This document shows positions 1-6,072 of a stretch of DNA of 7,021 bases, piece after piece. Origin of the DNA: an uncultured Clostridia bacterium (GTDB lineage Bacteria; Bacillota; Clostridia; Oscillospirales; Ruminococcaceae); the NCBI GenBank assembly GCA_945835425.1, contig CAMAJC010000092.1, forward strand, positions 1 through 7,021, read 5' to 3'. The position numbers and the translations under genes were made by a program. Numbering within the stretch: the first letter of the stretch is position 1; every line of letters starts with the position of its first letter. The notes beneath the pieces were generated by a model that had not been told where the DNA came from, did not search any database, and worked only from the letters and a program-made list of their open reading frames with translations.

Positions 1-565
1 TCGGTGCTGGAACGGCGGACCGCGGTTTTTATATATCGCGTCCTCTTTTGATGACTATGATATCAATGAGCATTACTGCGGGGATATGCTGGACAAATTC
101 CGGGAGATCGGCGCGGAACTGACTCCGAAGATCGTCGACGGGAGAGTCGGCCCGGAGGAAGCGGCTGCGCTGATCGCGTCGGCGGACGTCATTTTCCTGG
201 CAGGCGGCATCACCCTGCGGCAGATGGAATATTTCCGGGAATACGGGCTTCGGGAGACGTTTCAGAACGCGCGGGAAGACGCGGTCATCATCGGCATGAG
301 CGCCGGGTCGATCAACATGGCTGACCGGGTGGTGCTGGCAAGGGATATCGAGGACGAAACGCCTGAGCTGTCGGTTTATGAAGGGCTTGGGCTGGTGGAC
401 ATCAACATCGAGCCGCACCTCGACCTCAGCCGCGAGGAACATATGGAGGATATCGCCGAGGCAGCGGAGGTCGCGCCGATCTACGGGCTGTTTGACGATT
501 CATTTATTCTGGTGCAGGACGGCGAAATGCAGATCTTCGGAGACTATCAGCTGTTTAACGCATAA
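1..565 (+). CDS. Peptidase S51 / dipeptidase E-like protein (3' part, cut by window start)
   Basis: The reading frame is open from the first bases of the window (codons in phase with position 2) to TAA at 563-565. About 187 residues are visible and the N-terminus is missing. An internal ATG at 86 is not the real start, because the frame upstream continues with family-like sequence (FLYIASSFDDYD). Seen: the FLAGGIT turn, then GMSAGS with the presumed nucleophile Ser codon at 299-301, and EPHLD with the presumed His codon at 416-418. These match the Ser-His pattern of the S51 family (dipeptidase E, cyanophycinase), which shares the class I glutamine amidotransferase-like fold. PepE-type members are cytosolic and cleave Asp-X dipeptides; the substrate here is not known. 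S51 proteins are usually around 210-240 residues, so only about 25-50 residues are likely missing. No signal peptide can be judged. Family assignment is firm; specificity is open. Confidence 0.85.
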   Translation, partial: RCWNGGPRFLYIASSFDDYDINEHYCGDMLDKFREIGAELTPKIVDGRVGPEEAAALIASADVIFLAGGITLRQMEYFREYGLRETFQNAREDAVIIGMSAGSINMADRVVLARDIEDETPELSVYEGLGLVDINIEPHLDLSREEHMEDIAEAAEVAPIYGLFDDSFILVQDGEMQIFGDYQLFNA

Positions 566-628
566 AACGGCCCTGATTCCGTGTATTTTTTGTTTCCGGA
601 AAGGCAGGGAAAGACATATAAGCCAAGC

Positions 629-693
629 TTTTTTAAAAAAATGCAGAAAATTCCTATTTACCTATTGACAAACTAGGATTTACGTTGTATACT
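629..693 (+). promoter_or_regulatory. Strong sigma-A-type promoter of metY with A/T-rich upstream element
   Basis: TTGACA at 665-670 and TATACT at 688-693 are separated by 17 bp, a near-perfect vegetative promoter. A T6A7 tract (629-641) and further A/T-rich sequence up to 662 lie just upstream, as expected for an UP element. The start should fall near position 700, giving a leader of about 150 nt before metY, which is long for a plain housekeeping gene. Confidence 0.85.
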
Positions 694-726
694 CATACCA
701 TACTCTTTTGATAGGGATTGATTGAT

Positions 727-783
727 ATGACGTTCCTCTTTACAAATCTTCTCCGGGAAAATTACCGGTTCGGAATCATGTGA
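727..783 (+). CDS. Possible 18-residue leader peptide in the metY 5' leader
   Basis: The frame runs from ATG at 727 to TGA at 781-783 and encodes MTFLFTNLLRENYRFGIM. It lies wholly inside the predicted metY leader, about 27 nt after the expected transcription start and 69 nt before the metY ATG. A weak Shine-Dalgarno-like AGGG (713-716) is about 10 nt upstream. There is no cysteine codon, and only the last sense codon is an internal methionine, so it does not look like a classic attenuation peptide with repeated regulatory codons. Its middle part (RENYRFG) is charged and aromatic rather than low-complexity. An ORF this short can arise by chance. I do not assign a function; a regulatory role would be inference from position only. 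Confidence 0.35.
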   Translation: MTFLFTNLLRENYRFGIM

Positions 784-852
784 CGCTGACGACATTTTCC
801 GCCATCCGCCACAAATCACATCCAAAACCGATAAGAAAAAGGAGAAATTATC

Positions 853-2157
853 ATGTCTGAAAATAAGAAACTGCATTTTGAAACCCTTCAGCTCCACGTT
901 GGACAGGAGCAGCCCGACCCCGCTACCGATTCCCGTGCGGTCCCGATCTACCAGACCACCTCTTACGTTTTCCGCAACTCTGCTCACGCAGCCGCCCGTT
1001 TCGGCCTTGCGGACGCAGGCAACATCTACGGAAGACTGACCAACTCGACCCAGGACGTTTTTGAAAAACGCATTGCCGCTCTGGAAGGCGGCGTGGCAGC
1101 GCTGGCAGTTGCTTCCGGCGCCGCAGCCATCACCTACACCATCGAAGCGCTGGCGCAGGCCGGCGACCACATCGTCGCCCAGAAGACCATCTACGGCGGC
1201 AGCTACAACCTGCTGGCTCACACCCTTCCCCAGTACGGCGTTACGGCGACTTTCGTAAACGCCCATGATCTGGCAGAAGTTGAGGGCGCTATCCAGCCCA
1301 ACACCAAGGCGATCTATCTGGAAACCCTCGGCAACCCCAACAGCGATATCCCGGACATCGACGCGATCGCGGAGATTGCCCATAAACACGGCCTTCCGCT
1401 GGTTATCGACAACACCTTCGGCACGCCTTATCTGATCCGTCCGATCGAGCACGGCGCAGATATCGTCGTCCATTCCGCCACCAAATTCATCGGCGGCCAT
1501 GGCACAACGCTCGGCGGCGTCATTGTCGACTCCGGCAAGTTTGACTGGAAAGCAAGCGGCAAATATGCGCCCATCGCCGACGCCAACCCCAGCTACCACG
1601 GCGTATCTTTTGTCGATGCCGCAGGCCCTGCCGCTTTTGTCACCTACATCCGCGCGATTCTGCTGCGCGATACCGGCGCGACCATCTCTCCCTTCAACGC
1701 ATTCCTGCTGCTGCAGGGCACCGAAACCCTGTCGCTCCGTCTCGACCGCCACGCGGAAAATACCAAAAAGGTCGTCGAGTACCTTGCAAACCATCCGCAG
1801 GTCGAGCATGTCAACCATCCCTCCCTGCCCGATCATCCCGACCATGCGCTCTATGAAAAATACTTCCCCAATGGCGGCGCTTCGATCTTCACCTTTGAGA
1901 TCAAGGGCGGCGTAAAGGAAGCCCATAAGTTTATCGACAGCCTGCAGATTTTCTCGCTGCTGGCCAACGTCGCCGACGTCAAGAGCCTGGTCATCCATCC
2001 CGCAACCACCACCCATTCGCAGCTGAGCGAAGAGGAACTGGCAGATCAGGGCATTAAGCCGAACACCATCCGCCTCTCCATCGGCACCGAGCATATCGAC
2101 GATATCATTGCCGACCTCGATCAGGCGTTTGCCGCAGTTGCCGCAGATAATGCATAA
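853..2157 (+). CDS. metY: O-acetylhomoserine sulfhydrylase (O-acetylhomoserine aminocarboxypropyltransferase)
   Basis: This is a PLP enzyme of the Cys/Met metabolism (gamma family) fold, cytosolic. It joins O-acetyl-L-homoserine and sulfide to give L-homocysteine and acetate, the direct-sulfhydrylation route to methionine. At 434 residues it has the usual length. Seen: an N-terminal LHFETLQLHVGQ segment typical of MetY, the IYGRLTNST motif (Tyr59 and Arg61, phosphate contact from the partner subunit), IYGGSY (Tyr114 stacking on PLP), IDNTFGTPYL (Asp186) and HSATKFIGGHG with the PLP-binding Lys211. The long insertion after Lys211 (FDWKASGKYAPIADANPSYHG) and the length separate it from the shorter cystathionine gamma-synthase/lyase enzymes of about 380 residues. 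The start is supported by AGGAG at 840-844, 8 nt from the ATG. Expression is likely controlled through its promoter near 665-693 and a long leader. An O-acetylserine side activity is possible. Confidence 0.96.
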   Translation: MSENKKLHFETLQLHVGQEQPDPATDSRAVPIYQTTSYVFRNSAHAAARFGLADAGNIYGRLTNSTQDVFEKRIAALEGGVAALAVASGAAAITYTIEALAQAGDHIVAQKTIYGGSYNLLAHTLPQYGVTATFVNAHDLAEVEGAIQPNTKAIYLETLGNPNSDIPDIDAIAEIAHKHGLPLVIDNTFGTPYLIRPIEHGADIVVHSATKFIGGHGTTLGGVIVDSGKFDWKASGKYAPIADANPSYHGVSFVDAAGPAAFVTYIRAILLRDTGATISPFNAFLLLQGTETLSLRLDRHAENTKKVVEYLANHPQVEHVNHPSLPDHPDHALYEKYFPNGGASIFTFEIKGGVKEAHKFIDSLQIFSLLANVADVKSLVIHPATTTHSQLSEEELADQGIKPNTIRLSIGTEHIDDIIADLDQAFAAVAADNA

Positions 2158-2205
2158 AGAGATAAAACGCGGTCTGCATGGAAGGTTTTGAAGGAGCCCT
2201 TTTCG

Positions 2206-2211
2206 TACAAT
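2206..2211 (+). promoter_or_regulatory. Weak candidate -10 box ahead of cysK
   Basis: TACAAT is a good -10 match, followed by an A/T-rich run. The hexamer 17 bp upstream (AGGTTT, 2183-2188) is a poor -35, and TTGAAG at 2188 is only 12 bp away, too close. If used, transcription would begin near 2218 and the hairpin at 2233-2262 would sit in the cysK leader. Otherwise cysK depends on read-through from metY. Confidence 0.25.
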
Positions 2212-2232
2212 AAAAATAAATAAAGTAGCTGG

Positions 2233-2265
2233 ACGCTGTGCCTGGAATTCCGGGTACGGCGTTTT
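2233..2265 (+). terminator. Hairpin between metY and cysK: weak terminator or leader structure
   Basis: Bases 2233-2245 can pair fully with 2250-2262 (ten Watson-Crick pairs and three G-T wobbles) around an AATT loop. Only four T residues follow the G of the stem (2262-2265) before GG. A stable stem with a short T run fits a leaky terminator of metY that lets part of the transcription reach cysK. A regulatory hairpin in the cysK leader is the alternative. Confidence 0.55.
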
Positions 2266-2293
2266 GGCCGCTGCAAGAAAGGTTTGTTGATTT

Positions 2294-3217
2294 ATGATTT
2301 ATACCCGTGCCGACCAGCTGATCGGAAAAACCCCGCTCTTAAAGCCCGAACGGTATCTTGCCGCGAAAAATTCCGGCGGAAACATCCTTGTCAAGCTGGA
2401 ATTTCTCAACCCCGCAGGCTCCGTCAAGGACCGCGCCGCCCTTTATATGATTCAGGACGCGGAAGATAAAGGCCTTCTGCATCCCGGCAGCGTCATCATC
2501 GAGCCGACCTCCGGCAACACCGGCATCGGCATCGCCTCCGTCGCGGCCATGCGCGGCTACCGGACAATCCTCACGATGCCCGATTCGATGAGCGCCGAGC
2601 GGCGGTCGATGCTGGCGGCATACGGCGCCGAACTGGTGCTGACGCCTGGCAGGGAAGGGATGGCAGGCGCCGTCAAAAAGGCGGAGGAACTGCAGGCGGA
2701 AATCCCCGGCAGCATCATCGCCGGACAGTTTGAAAACCCTGCCAATGCCCGCGCCCACTTTGAGACCACCGGCCCGGAAATCTGGGCGGACACCGAGGGC
2801 AAGGTCGATATCTTTGTGGCCGGTATCGGCACCGGCGGCACCATTACCGGCACCGGGCGGTATCTGAAGGAGCAGAATCCTTCTGTGCAGATCATCGGCG
2901 TCGAACCGGCGGATTCTCCTCTCCTGACCGCCGGAAAAGCAGGCCCGCACGGCATCCAGGGCATCGGCGCGAACTTTATCCCCTCCCTGCTGGACCAGGG
3001 CGTGCTCGACCAGGTCATGACCATTGAAACGGCCGACGCCCGCGCCGCAGCCCACGACGTATCCCGTACCGAGGGCATCCTCGTCGGCATTTCCTCCGGT
3101 GCGGCGCTCCACGCGGCAGTTACTTTAGCAGCTCTCCCGGAAAACGCAGGCAAGACGATTGTCGCCCTGCTCCCGGACGGCGGCGACCGGTATCTGTCCA
3201 CCGGCGTGTACGACTAA
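2294..3217 (+). CDS. cysK: Cysteine synthase A (O-acetylserine sulfhydrylase)
   Basis: This is a cytosolic PLP enzyme (fold type II) that converts O-acetyl-L-serine and sulfide to L-cysteine and acetate. Its 307 residues are normal for the family. Seen in order: GKTPLL near the N-terminus, NPAGSVKDRAA with PLP Lys45, PTSGNTGIGIA (72-82) which binds the substrate carboxylate, GTGGTITGTGRYLK with the phosphate-binding loop at 179-183, GPHGIQGIGANFIP (217-230), GISSGA (265-270) with the pyridine-N Ser, and LLPDGGDRYLST (292-303). The start at 2294 has AAAGG (2278-2282) about 11 nt upstream, and the MIYTRADQLIGKTPL N-terminus aligns with family starts. The gene follows metY after 136 bases and is closed by a strong terminator. 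No serine acetyltransferase gene is adjacent. CysK, CysM and cystathionine beta-synthase-like relatives share this fold, but the motif set and compact length favour CysK. Confidence 0.95.
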   Translation: MIYTRADQLIGKTPLLKPERYLAAKNSGGNILVKLEFLNPAGSVKDRAALYMIQDAEDKGLLHPGSVIIEPTSGNTGIGIASVAAMRGYRTILTMPDSMSAERRSMLAAYGAELVLTPGREGMAGAVKKAEELQAEIPGSIIAGQFENPANARAHFETTGPEIWADTEGKVDIFVAGIGTGGTITGTGRYLKEQNPSVQIIGVEPADSPLLTAGKAGPHGIQGIGANFIPSLLDQGVLDQVMTIETADARAAAHDVSRTEGILVGISSGAALHAAVTLAALPENAGKTIVALLPDGGDRYLSTGVYD

Positions 3218-3225
3218 ACCATAAA

Positions 3226-3276
3226 CTCCCGGCGAAGGTCTTTTCCCGCAAACCTTCGCCGGGAGCATTGTTTTTT
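3226..3276 (+). terminator. Strong intrinsic terminator after cysK
   Basis: CTCCCGGCGAAGGT (3226-3239) is the exact reverse complement of 3252-3265, a perfect 14-bp stem with a 12-base loop. Six T residues follow at 3271-3276 after a CATTG spacer. It begins 8 bases after the cysK stop codon and separates the sulfur genes from the next unit. Confidence 0.92.
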
Positions 3277-3340
3277 ATCCGTTTGATGATGCTCATCTTT
3301 GATACAGAACAAAAATAATCACCCCTCTGCTGTCCGCATA

Positions 3341-3349
3341 TGCTATACT
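3341..3349 (+). promoter_or_regulatory. Extended -10 promoter of the HTH-kinase gene
   Basis: TGC followed by TATACT (3344-3349) forms an extended -10 element. The -35 position (about 3321-3326, ACCCCT) has no match, which extended -10 promoters tolerate. The predicted start near 3356 lies just before the AAAGGAGG ribosome binding site (3357-3364), so the leader would be very short. A small inverted repeat, GATGA-TGC-TCATC (3285-3297), lies further upstream; its role is unknown. Confidence 0.6.
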
Positions 3350-3372
3350 GAAAGGGAAAGGAGGCGAGGCAG

Positions 3373-4554
3373 ATGAAATATCAAAACGCCGGTGAAATCC
3401 TGCCGCCGGAGCTGCTCCAAATGGTGCAGGACTATATTCAGGGCGGCTATCTCTATGTTCCGAAGCGGGATGAAAAAACAGCCGCAGTCCCGACCCGCTA
3501 TCAGGTGGAACTACAAAAACGCGACCGCCATATCTATGAAAAGTACCTGCAGGGCATGTCCGGGAGAGAGCTTGCCGTCCTCTACCACCTGTCCCGTTCC
3601 AGCATCCGCCGGGTGCTCCAAAAGGAGCGGCAATATTATGAGGAGATGAAAGTCACTGTGCAGCAGATTTTAAGCCGCTGGGGCCTAGCGCCCTGCGCCG
3701 TCAAGCAGATTTACACCACCGCCTGGGAAATGGACGGGCAGTATATCCTCAAAGTCTATGAAGATACCGCGGCGCTCAGACGCAACCTCCTGATTCAGAC
3801 CACTCTGCGCGGAATGTCCATCCCGGCGGCCAGCGTTATCCCGGCGCTGGATGGCGCGCAGTGGGTGTATGAGGACGGCAAAGGGTATATGCTGATGGAA
3901 AAGCTGTCCGGCGGAAAAACCGTTTCCATCAAAACGGACGCACAGCTGCCTTACCGGATGGGCGAAATCATCGGGCGGCTGCATCAGGCGTTTCTCCGGT
4001 GCGAAAAGGAAATTTCCTTTTGGGACAACAGCCTGCTGGATGAGCTGAACGGCTGGGTCAAAGAGCAGCTGGCGGCGGATAACTGGAGCCTGGTCAGCGA
4101 AGAAGCCTTTTCGGCGGTCATAAGCAGGCTGTCGGCAGAATATGACCGGCTTCCGCGGCAGTTGATCCACCGGGACGTCCATTTCGGCAACTTCCTTTTC
4201 GATATGGACGGCAGCTTTTCCGGCTACATCGACTTCGACCTGACCCAGCGCAATATCCGGGTGTTTGATCTCGCCTATTTTCTGCTGGGGCTATTGTCGG
4301 AAAAGGAAAACGGACTGGGAAAAGAGGACTGGCTGCGGATTCTGGACGGCGTTTTGAAAGGCTATCAGCGGCAGACGGCGCTCACCGACGCGGAAAAGCG
4401 GGCGCTTCTCCCGGTCATGGAAGGAATCGAGCTGCTGTTTATCGCCTATTATCTGCAGGTGGACGACCGCTGCGCCGCCGAAGAGTCGGTCAAACTTTTG
4501 CGGTTTGCGGAGGAAAATGAAGAAGAAATAACGAGACGGTGCCTCCGCGCATAA
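3373..4554 (+). CDS. Fusion of a CD3324/Mor-like helix-turn-helix region and an APH-fold phosphotransferase
   Basis: The protein has 393 residues in two parts. Residues 1-90 resemble the small CD3324-family/Mor-type DNA-binding proteins of Clostridia: NAGEILPPELLQMVQDYIQGGYLYVPKR, a basic stretch, then MSGRELAVLYHLSRSSIRRVL (about 62-82) as the helix-turn-helix. Residues of about 95-390 form an aminoglycoside-phosphotransferase-like (choline/homoserine kinase-like) kinase. It has YILKVYED with the likely ATP-contact Lys127, IHRDVHFGN with catalytic Asp268 and Asn273, and YIDFD with metal-binding Asp287. Both active-site motifs are intact, so it should phosphorylate a small molecule, which cannot be named. 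No signal peptide or membrane segment is seen. AAAGGAGG 8 nt from the ATG fixes the start. The gene stands alone between a terminator and the next promoter. A regulator sensing or modifying its ligand is inference; antibiotic resistance is not supported. Domain calls are from motifs, and the N-terminal family is the less certain one. Confidence 0.85.
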   Translation: MKYQNAGEILPPELLQMVQDYIQGGYLYVPKRDEKTAAVPTRYQVELQKRDRHIYEKYLQGMSGRELAVLYHLSRSSIRRVLQKERQYYEEMKVTVQQILSRWGLAPCAVKQIYTTAWEMDGQYILKVYEDTAALRRNLLIQTTLRGMSIPAASVIPALDGAQWVYEDGKGYMLMEKLSGGKTVSIKTDAQLPYRMGEIIGRLHQAFLRCEKEISFWDNSLLDELNGWVKEQLAADNWSLVSEEAFSAVISRLSAEYDRLPRQLIHRDVHFGNFLFDMDGSFSGYIDFDLTQRNIRVFDLAYFLLGLLSEKENGLGKEDWLRILDGVLKGYQRQTALTDAEKRALLPVMEGIELLFIAYYLQVDDRCAAEESVKLLRFAEENEEEITRRCLRA

Positions 4555-4568
4555 CGCATAAATATGAG

Positions 4569-4584
4569 GGAAAAGTGCTTTTCC
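4569..4584 (+). terminator. Possible weak terminator hairpin after the HTH-kinase gene
   Basis: GGAAAA (4569-4574) pairs with TTTTCC (4579-4584) around a GTGC loop, 14 bases after the TAA stop. The stem is short and A/T-rich, and only TCTT follows before the next -35 box at 4587. Termination here is likely inefficient, or may act mainly with the compact spacing of the next promoter. Confidence 0.3.
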
Positions 4585-4586
4585 TC

Positions 4587-4616
4587 TTGACAGTAAGCGC
4601 CGCATGAGGGTACAAT
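4587..4616 (+). promoter_or_regulatory. Promoter of the CDF transporter gene
   Basis: TTGACA (4587-4592) and TACAAT (4611-4616) are 18 bp apart, a good vegetative promoter. The start should be near 4623, giving a leader of about 60 nt. No clear metal-sensing riboswitch or operator palindrome is visible in that leader. Confidence 0.8.
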
Positions 4617-4684
4617 AATGGAAAATCCTGTCGTTACCAGATATTTCCGGCAGATTTTGTACCCTAAACAAAGAAGGTCTTTTC

Positions 4685-5866
4685 ATGACAAAACTGCTCC
4701 TCCGCCTGTTCATCAAGGACAGCGGAAACACCGCGTCTCCTGCGGTCCGCAGCCGCTACGGCACCCTGTCCGGCACCGTCGGCATTATCCTCAACTTCCT
4801 GCTTTTCCTCGGCAAGCTCCTGGCCGGCACGATCTCCGGCTCGATCGCCATCACCGCCGACGCCTTGAACAACCTCTCGGACGCCGGTTCCTCCATCGTC
4901 ACCCTGGTGGGATTCCGGATGGCCGGGCGCAAACCCGACCCCGAGCACCCGTTCGGCCACGGAAGAATCGAATACATTTCCGGCCTGATCGTCGCTTTCG
5001 TTATCCTGATGATGGGCTATGAGCTGCTGACCAGCTCGATCGGCAAAATCCGTGCCCCGGAAGAGGTCGCGTTCAGCGTCCTCCCGGCGGTCATCCTCTG
5101 CGTTTCGATTCTGGTCAAGCTGTGGATGGCGCTGTTTAACAAAACGCTCGCCAAACAGATCGACTCGGCGGCCATGGAAGCCACCGCTGCCGACTCCCGC
5201 AGCGACGCCCTCGCGACCACTGCCGTTTTAATCGGCTCGTTTGTCGGCGGTTATTTCGGCATCCCGATCGACGGATGGCTGGGTCTTCTGGTTTCGGTGC
5301 TGATTCTGAAGACGGGATTTGAGTCGGCGAGAGATACGATTTCCCCGCTGCTCGGCCAGCCGCCTGAACCGGAATTTGTCCGGCAGATTGAAAGCATCGT
5401 CATGGCCCATGACCATATTGTCGGCATCCATGACCTCATTGTCCACAACTACGGACCCGGACGGGTTATGGTCTCCCTCCATGCCGAAGTGCCGGGCGAC
5501 GGCGACCTGTTCCAGCTCCACGACCTGATCGACAACATCGAGCGCGAACTGGGCGAAAAGCTCTCCTGCGCGGCCACCATCCATATGGACCCGATCGACA
5601 CCCACAACCCGCTGCTGAGCGAACTGAAAGGGCAGGCAAAGGCTGCGGCCCAGCAGCTGGACTCCCGCTGCTCCGTCCATGACGTCCGGGTCGTCTCCGG
5701 TCCCAGCCACACCAACCTCATTTTCGACGTGGTTGTCCCTCATGATCTGAAAATGACCGACAAGGAGATCAAGGAGCGGATCTGCGCCGCAATTCCCCGT
5801 CTGCAGCAGCAGCCGCCTATGTACGCGGTTATCGATATCGACCGGGACTTTACCGGAAGAAGCTGA
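4685..5866 (+). CDS. Cation diffusion facilitator family transporter, probable Mn(II)-type
   Basis: This is an inner-membrane metal/proton antiporter that exports divalent metal from the cytosol. Its 393 residues exceed the roughly 300 of simple CDF proteins. Seen: about six hydrophobic segments between residues 28 and 212, ADALNNLSDAGSS in the second segment, HPFGHGRIEY after it, and ADSRSDA in the fifth. Aligning on the conserved Asp, the transmembrane metal site reads Asn62xxxAsp66 and Asp170xxxAsp174. Zn exporters typically show HxxxD in these places, and N/D-rich sites are known from Mn exporters such as MntE, so Mn(II) is the likeliest cargo. This is inference. The cytosolic C-terminal part starts near residue 220 and appears to hold two related segments (245-271 and 329-354). 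The start has GAAGG (4673-4677) 7 nt upstream and a typical LLLRLFIKD N-terminus. The gene is a single-gene unit between its own promoter and terminator. Confidence 0.92.
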   Translation: MTKLLLRLFIKDSGNTASPAVRSRYGTLSGTVGIILNFLLFLGKLLAGTISGSIAITADALNNLSDAGSSIVTLVGFRMAGRKPDPEHPFGHGRIEYISGLIVAFVILMMGYELLTSSIGKIRAPEEVAFSVLPAVILCVSILVKLWMALFNKTLAKQIDSAAMEATAADSRSDALATTAVLIGSFVGGYFGIPIDGWLGLLVSVLILKTGFESARDTISPLLGQPPEPEFVRQIESIVMAHDHIVGIHDLIVHNYGPGRVMVSLHAEVPGDGDLFQLHDLIDNIERELGEKLSCAATIHMDPIDTHNPLLSELKGQAKAAAQQLDSRCSVHDVRVVSGPSHTNLIFDVVVPHDLKMTDKEIKERICAAIPRLQQQPPMYAVIDIDRDFTGRS

Positions 5867-5879
5867 ATACTGTATATCG

Positions 5880-5911
5880 CCCCGCCGGAGAAATCCGGCG
5901 GGGTTATTTTT
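5880..5911 (+). terminator. Strong intrinsic terminator after the CDF gene
   Basis: CCCCGCCGGA (5880-5889) pairs perfectly with TCCGGCGGGG (5894-5903) around a GAAA tetraloop, followed by TTATTTTT. It lies 14 bases after the stop codon and ends this transcription unit. Confidence 0.93.
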
Positions 5912-6038
5912 GACTGAATCGGAAGATGTCTTTTACGATCAGACGCTTTCATACAGAGAACAGACAGTCCGTTTTCGTCACCCTGTACAAACTGCTCCTG
6001 TCTCTGCTGATTAAAACGCCAAAGTGTAATTTTACCTC

Positions 6039-6066
6039 TTGACTTTTGCGTTAAACCCACTATAAT
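6039..6066 (+). promoter_or_regulatory. Promoter of the sugar isomerase-like gene
   Basis: TTGACT (6039-6044) and a perfect TATAAT (6061-6066) are separated by 16 bp. Transcription should begin near 6073. Between the previous terminator and this promoter (5912-6038) I see no gene and no convincing structure. Confidence 0.85.
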
Positions 6067-6072
6067 GAAAGT

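Noticed and set aside
571..609. CCCTG...CAGGG inverted repeat after the first gene as a terminator
   Set aside because: Only five outer pairs form, the interior is a large unpaired T-rich loop, and no T run follows. The first gene must end transcription by other means or run into the metY promoter region.
700..852. SAM riboswitch or T-box in the metY leader
   Set aside because: I looked for the conserved S-box core and the T-box TGGNACC-type sequence and found neither; no terminator hairpin with a T run lies ahead of metY.
673..2094. Long open frame of 473 codons on the minus strand opposite metY
   Set aside because: It is antisense to a gene with complete catalytic motifs. Its translation is rich in Gly/Val/Asp/Arg with no recognisable domain, as expected from the complement of a GC-rich gene.
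2339..3112. Minus-strand open frames opposite cysK (also 2557-3201)
   Set aside because: They are shadows of cysK, with low-complexity translations, no ribosome site and no family resemblance.
3373..4554. Aminoglycoside resistance gene
   Set aside because: The kinase motifs are shared by many APH-fold enzymes for choline, homoserine, sugars and others. The HTH fusion and lack of mobile-element context argue against an acquired resistance gene.
4618..5022. Plus-strand ORF starting at ATG 4618 and overlapping the CDF gene in another frame
   Set aside because: Its ATG lies right after the -10 box, upstream of the likely transcription start, and its Arg/Pro/His-rich translation is a frame shadow of the CDF gene.
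5954..6006. CAGAGAACAG paired with CTGTCTCTG upstream of the isomerase promoter
   Set aside because: The pairing is imperfect (one bulged base), widely spaced and lies before the promoter, so it would not be in the transcript. Probably chance.
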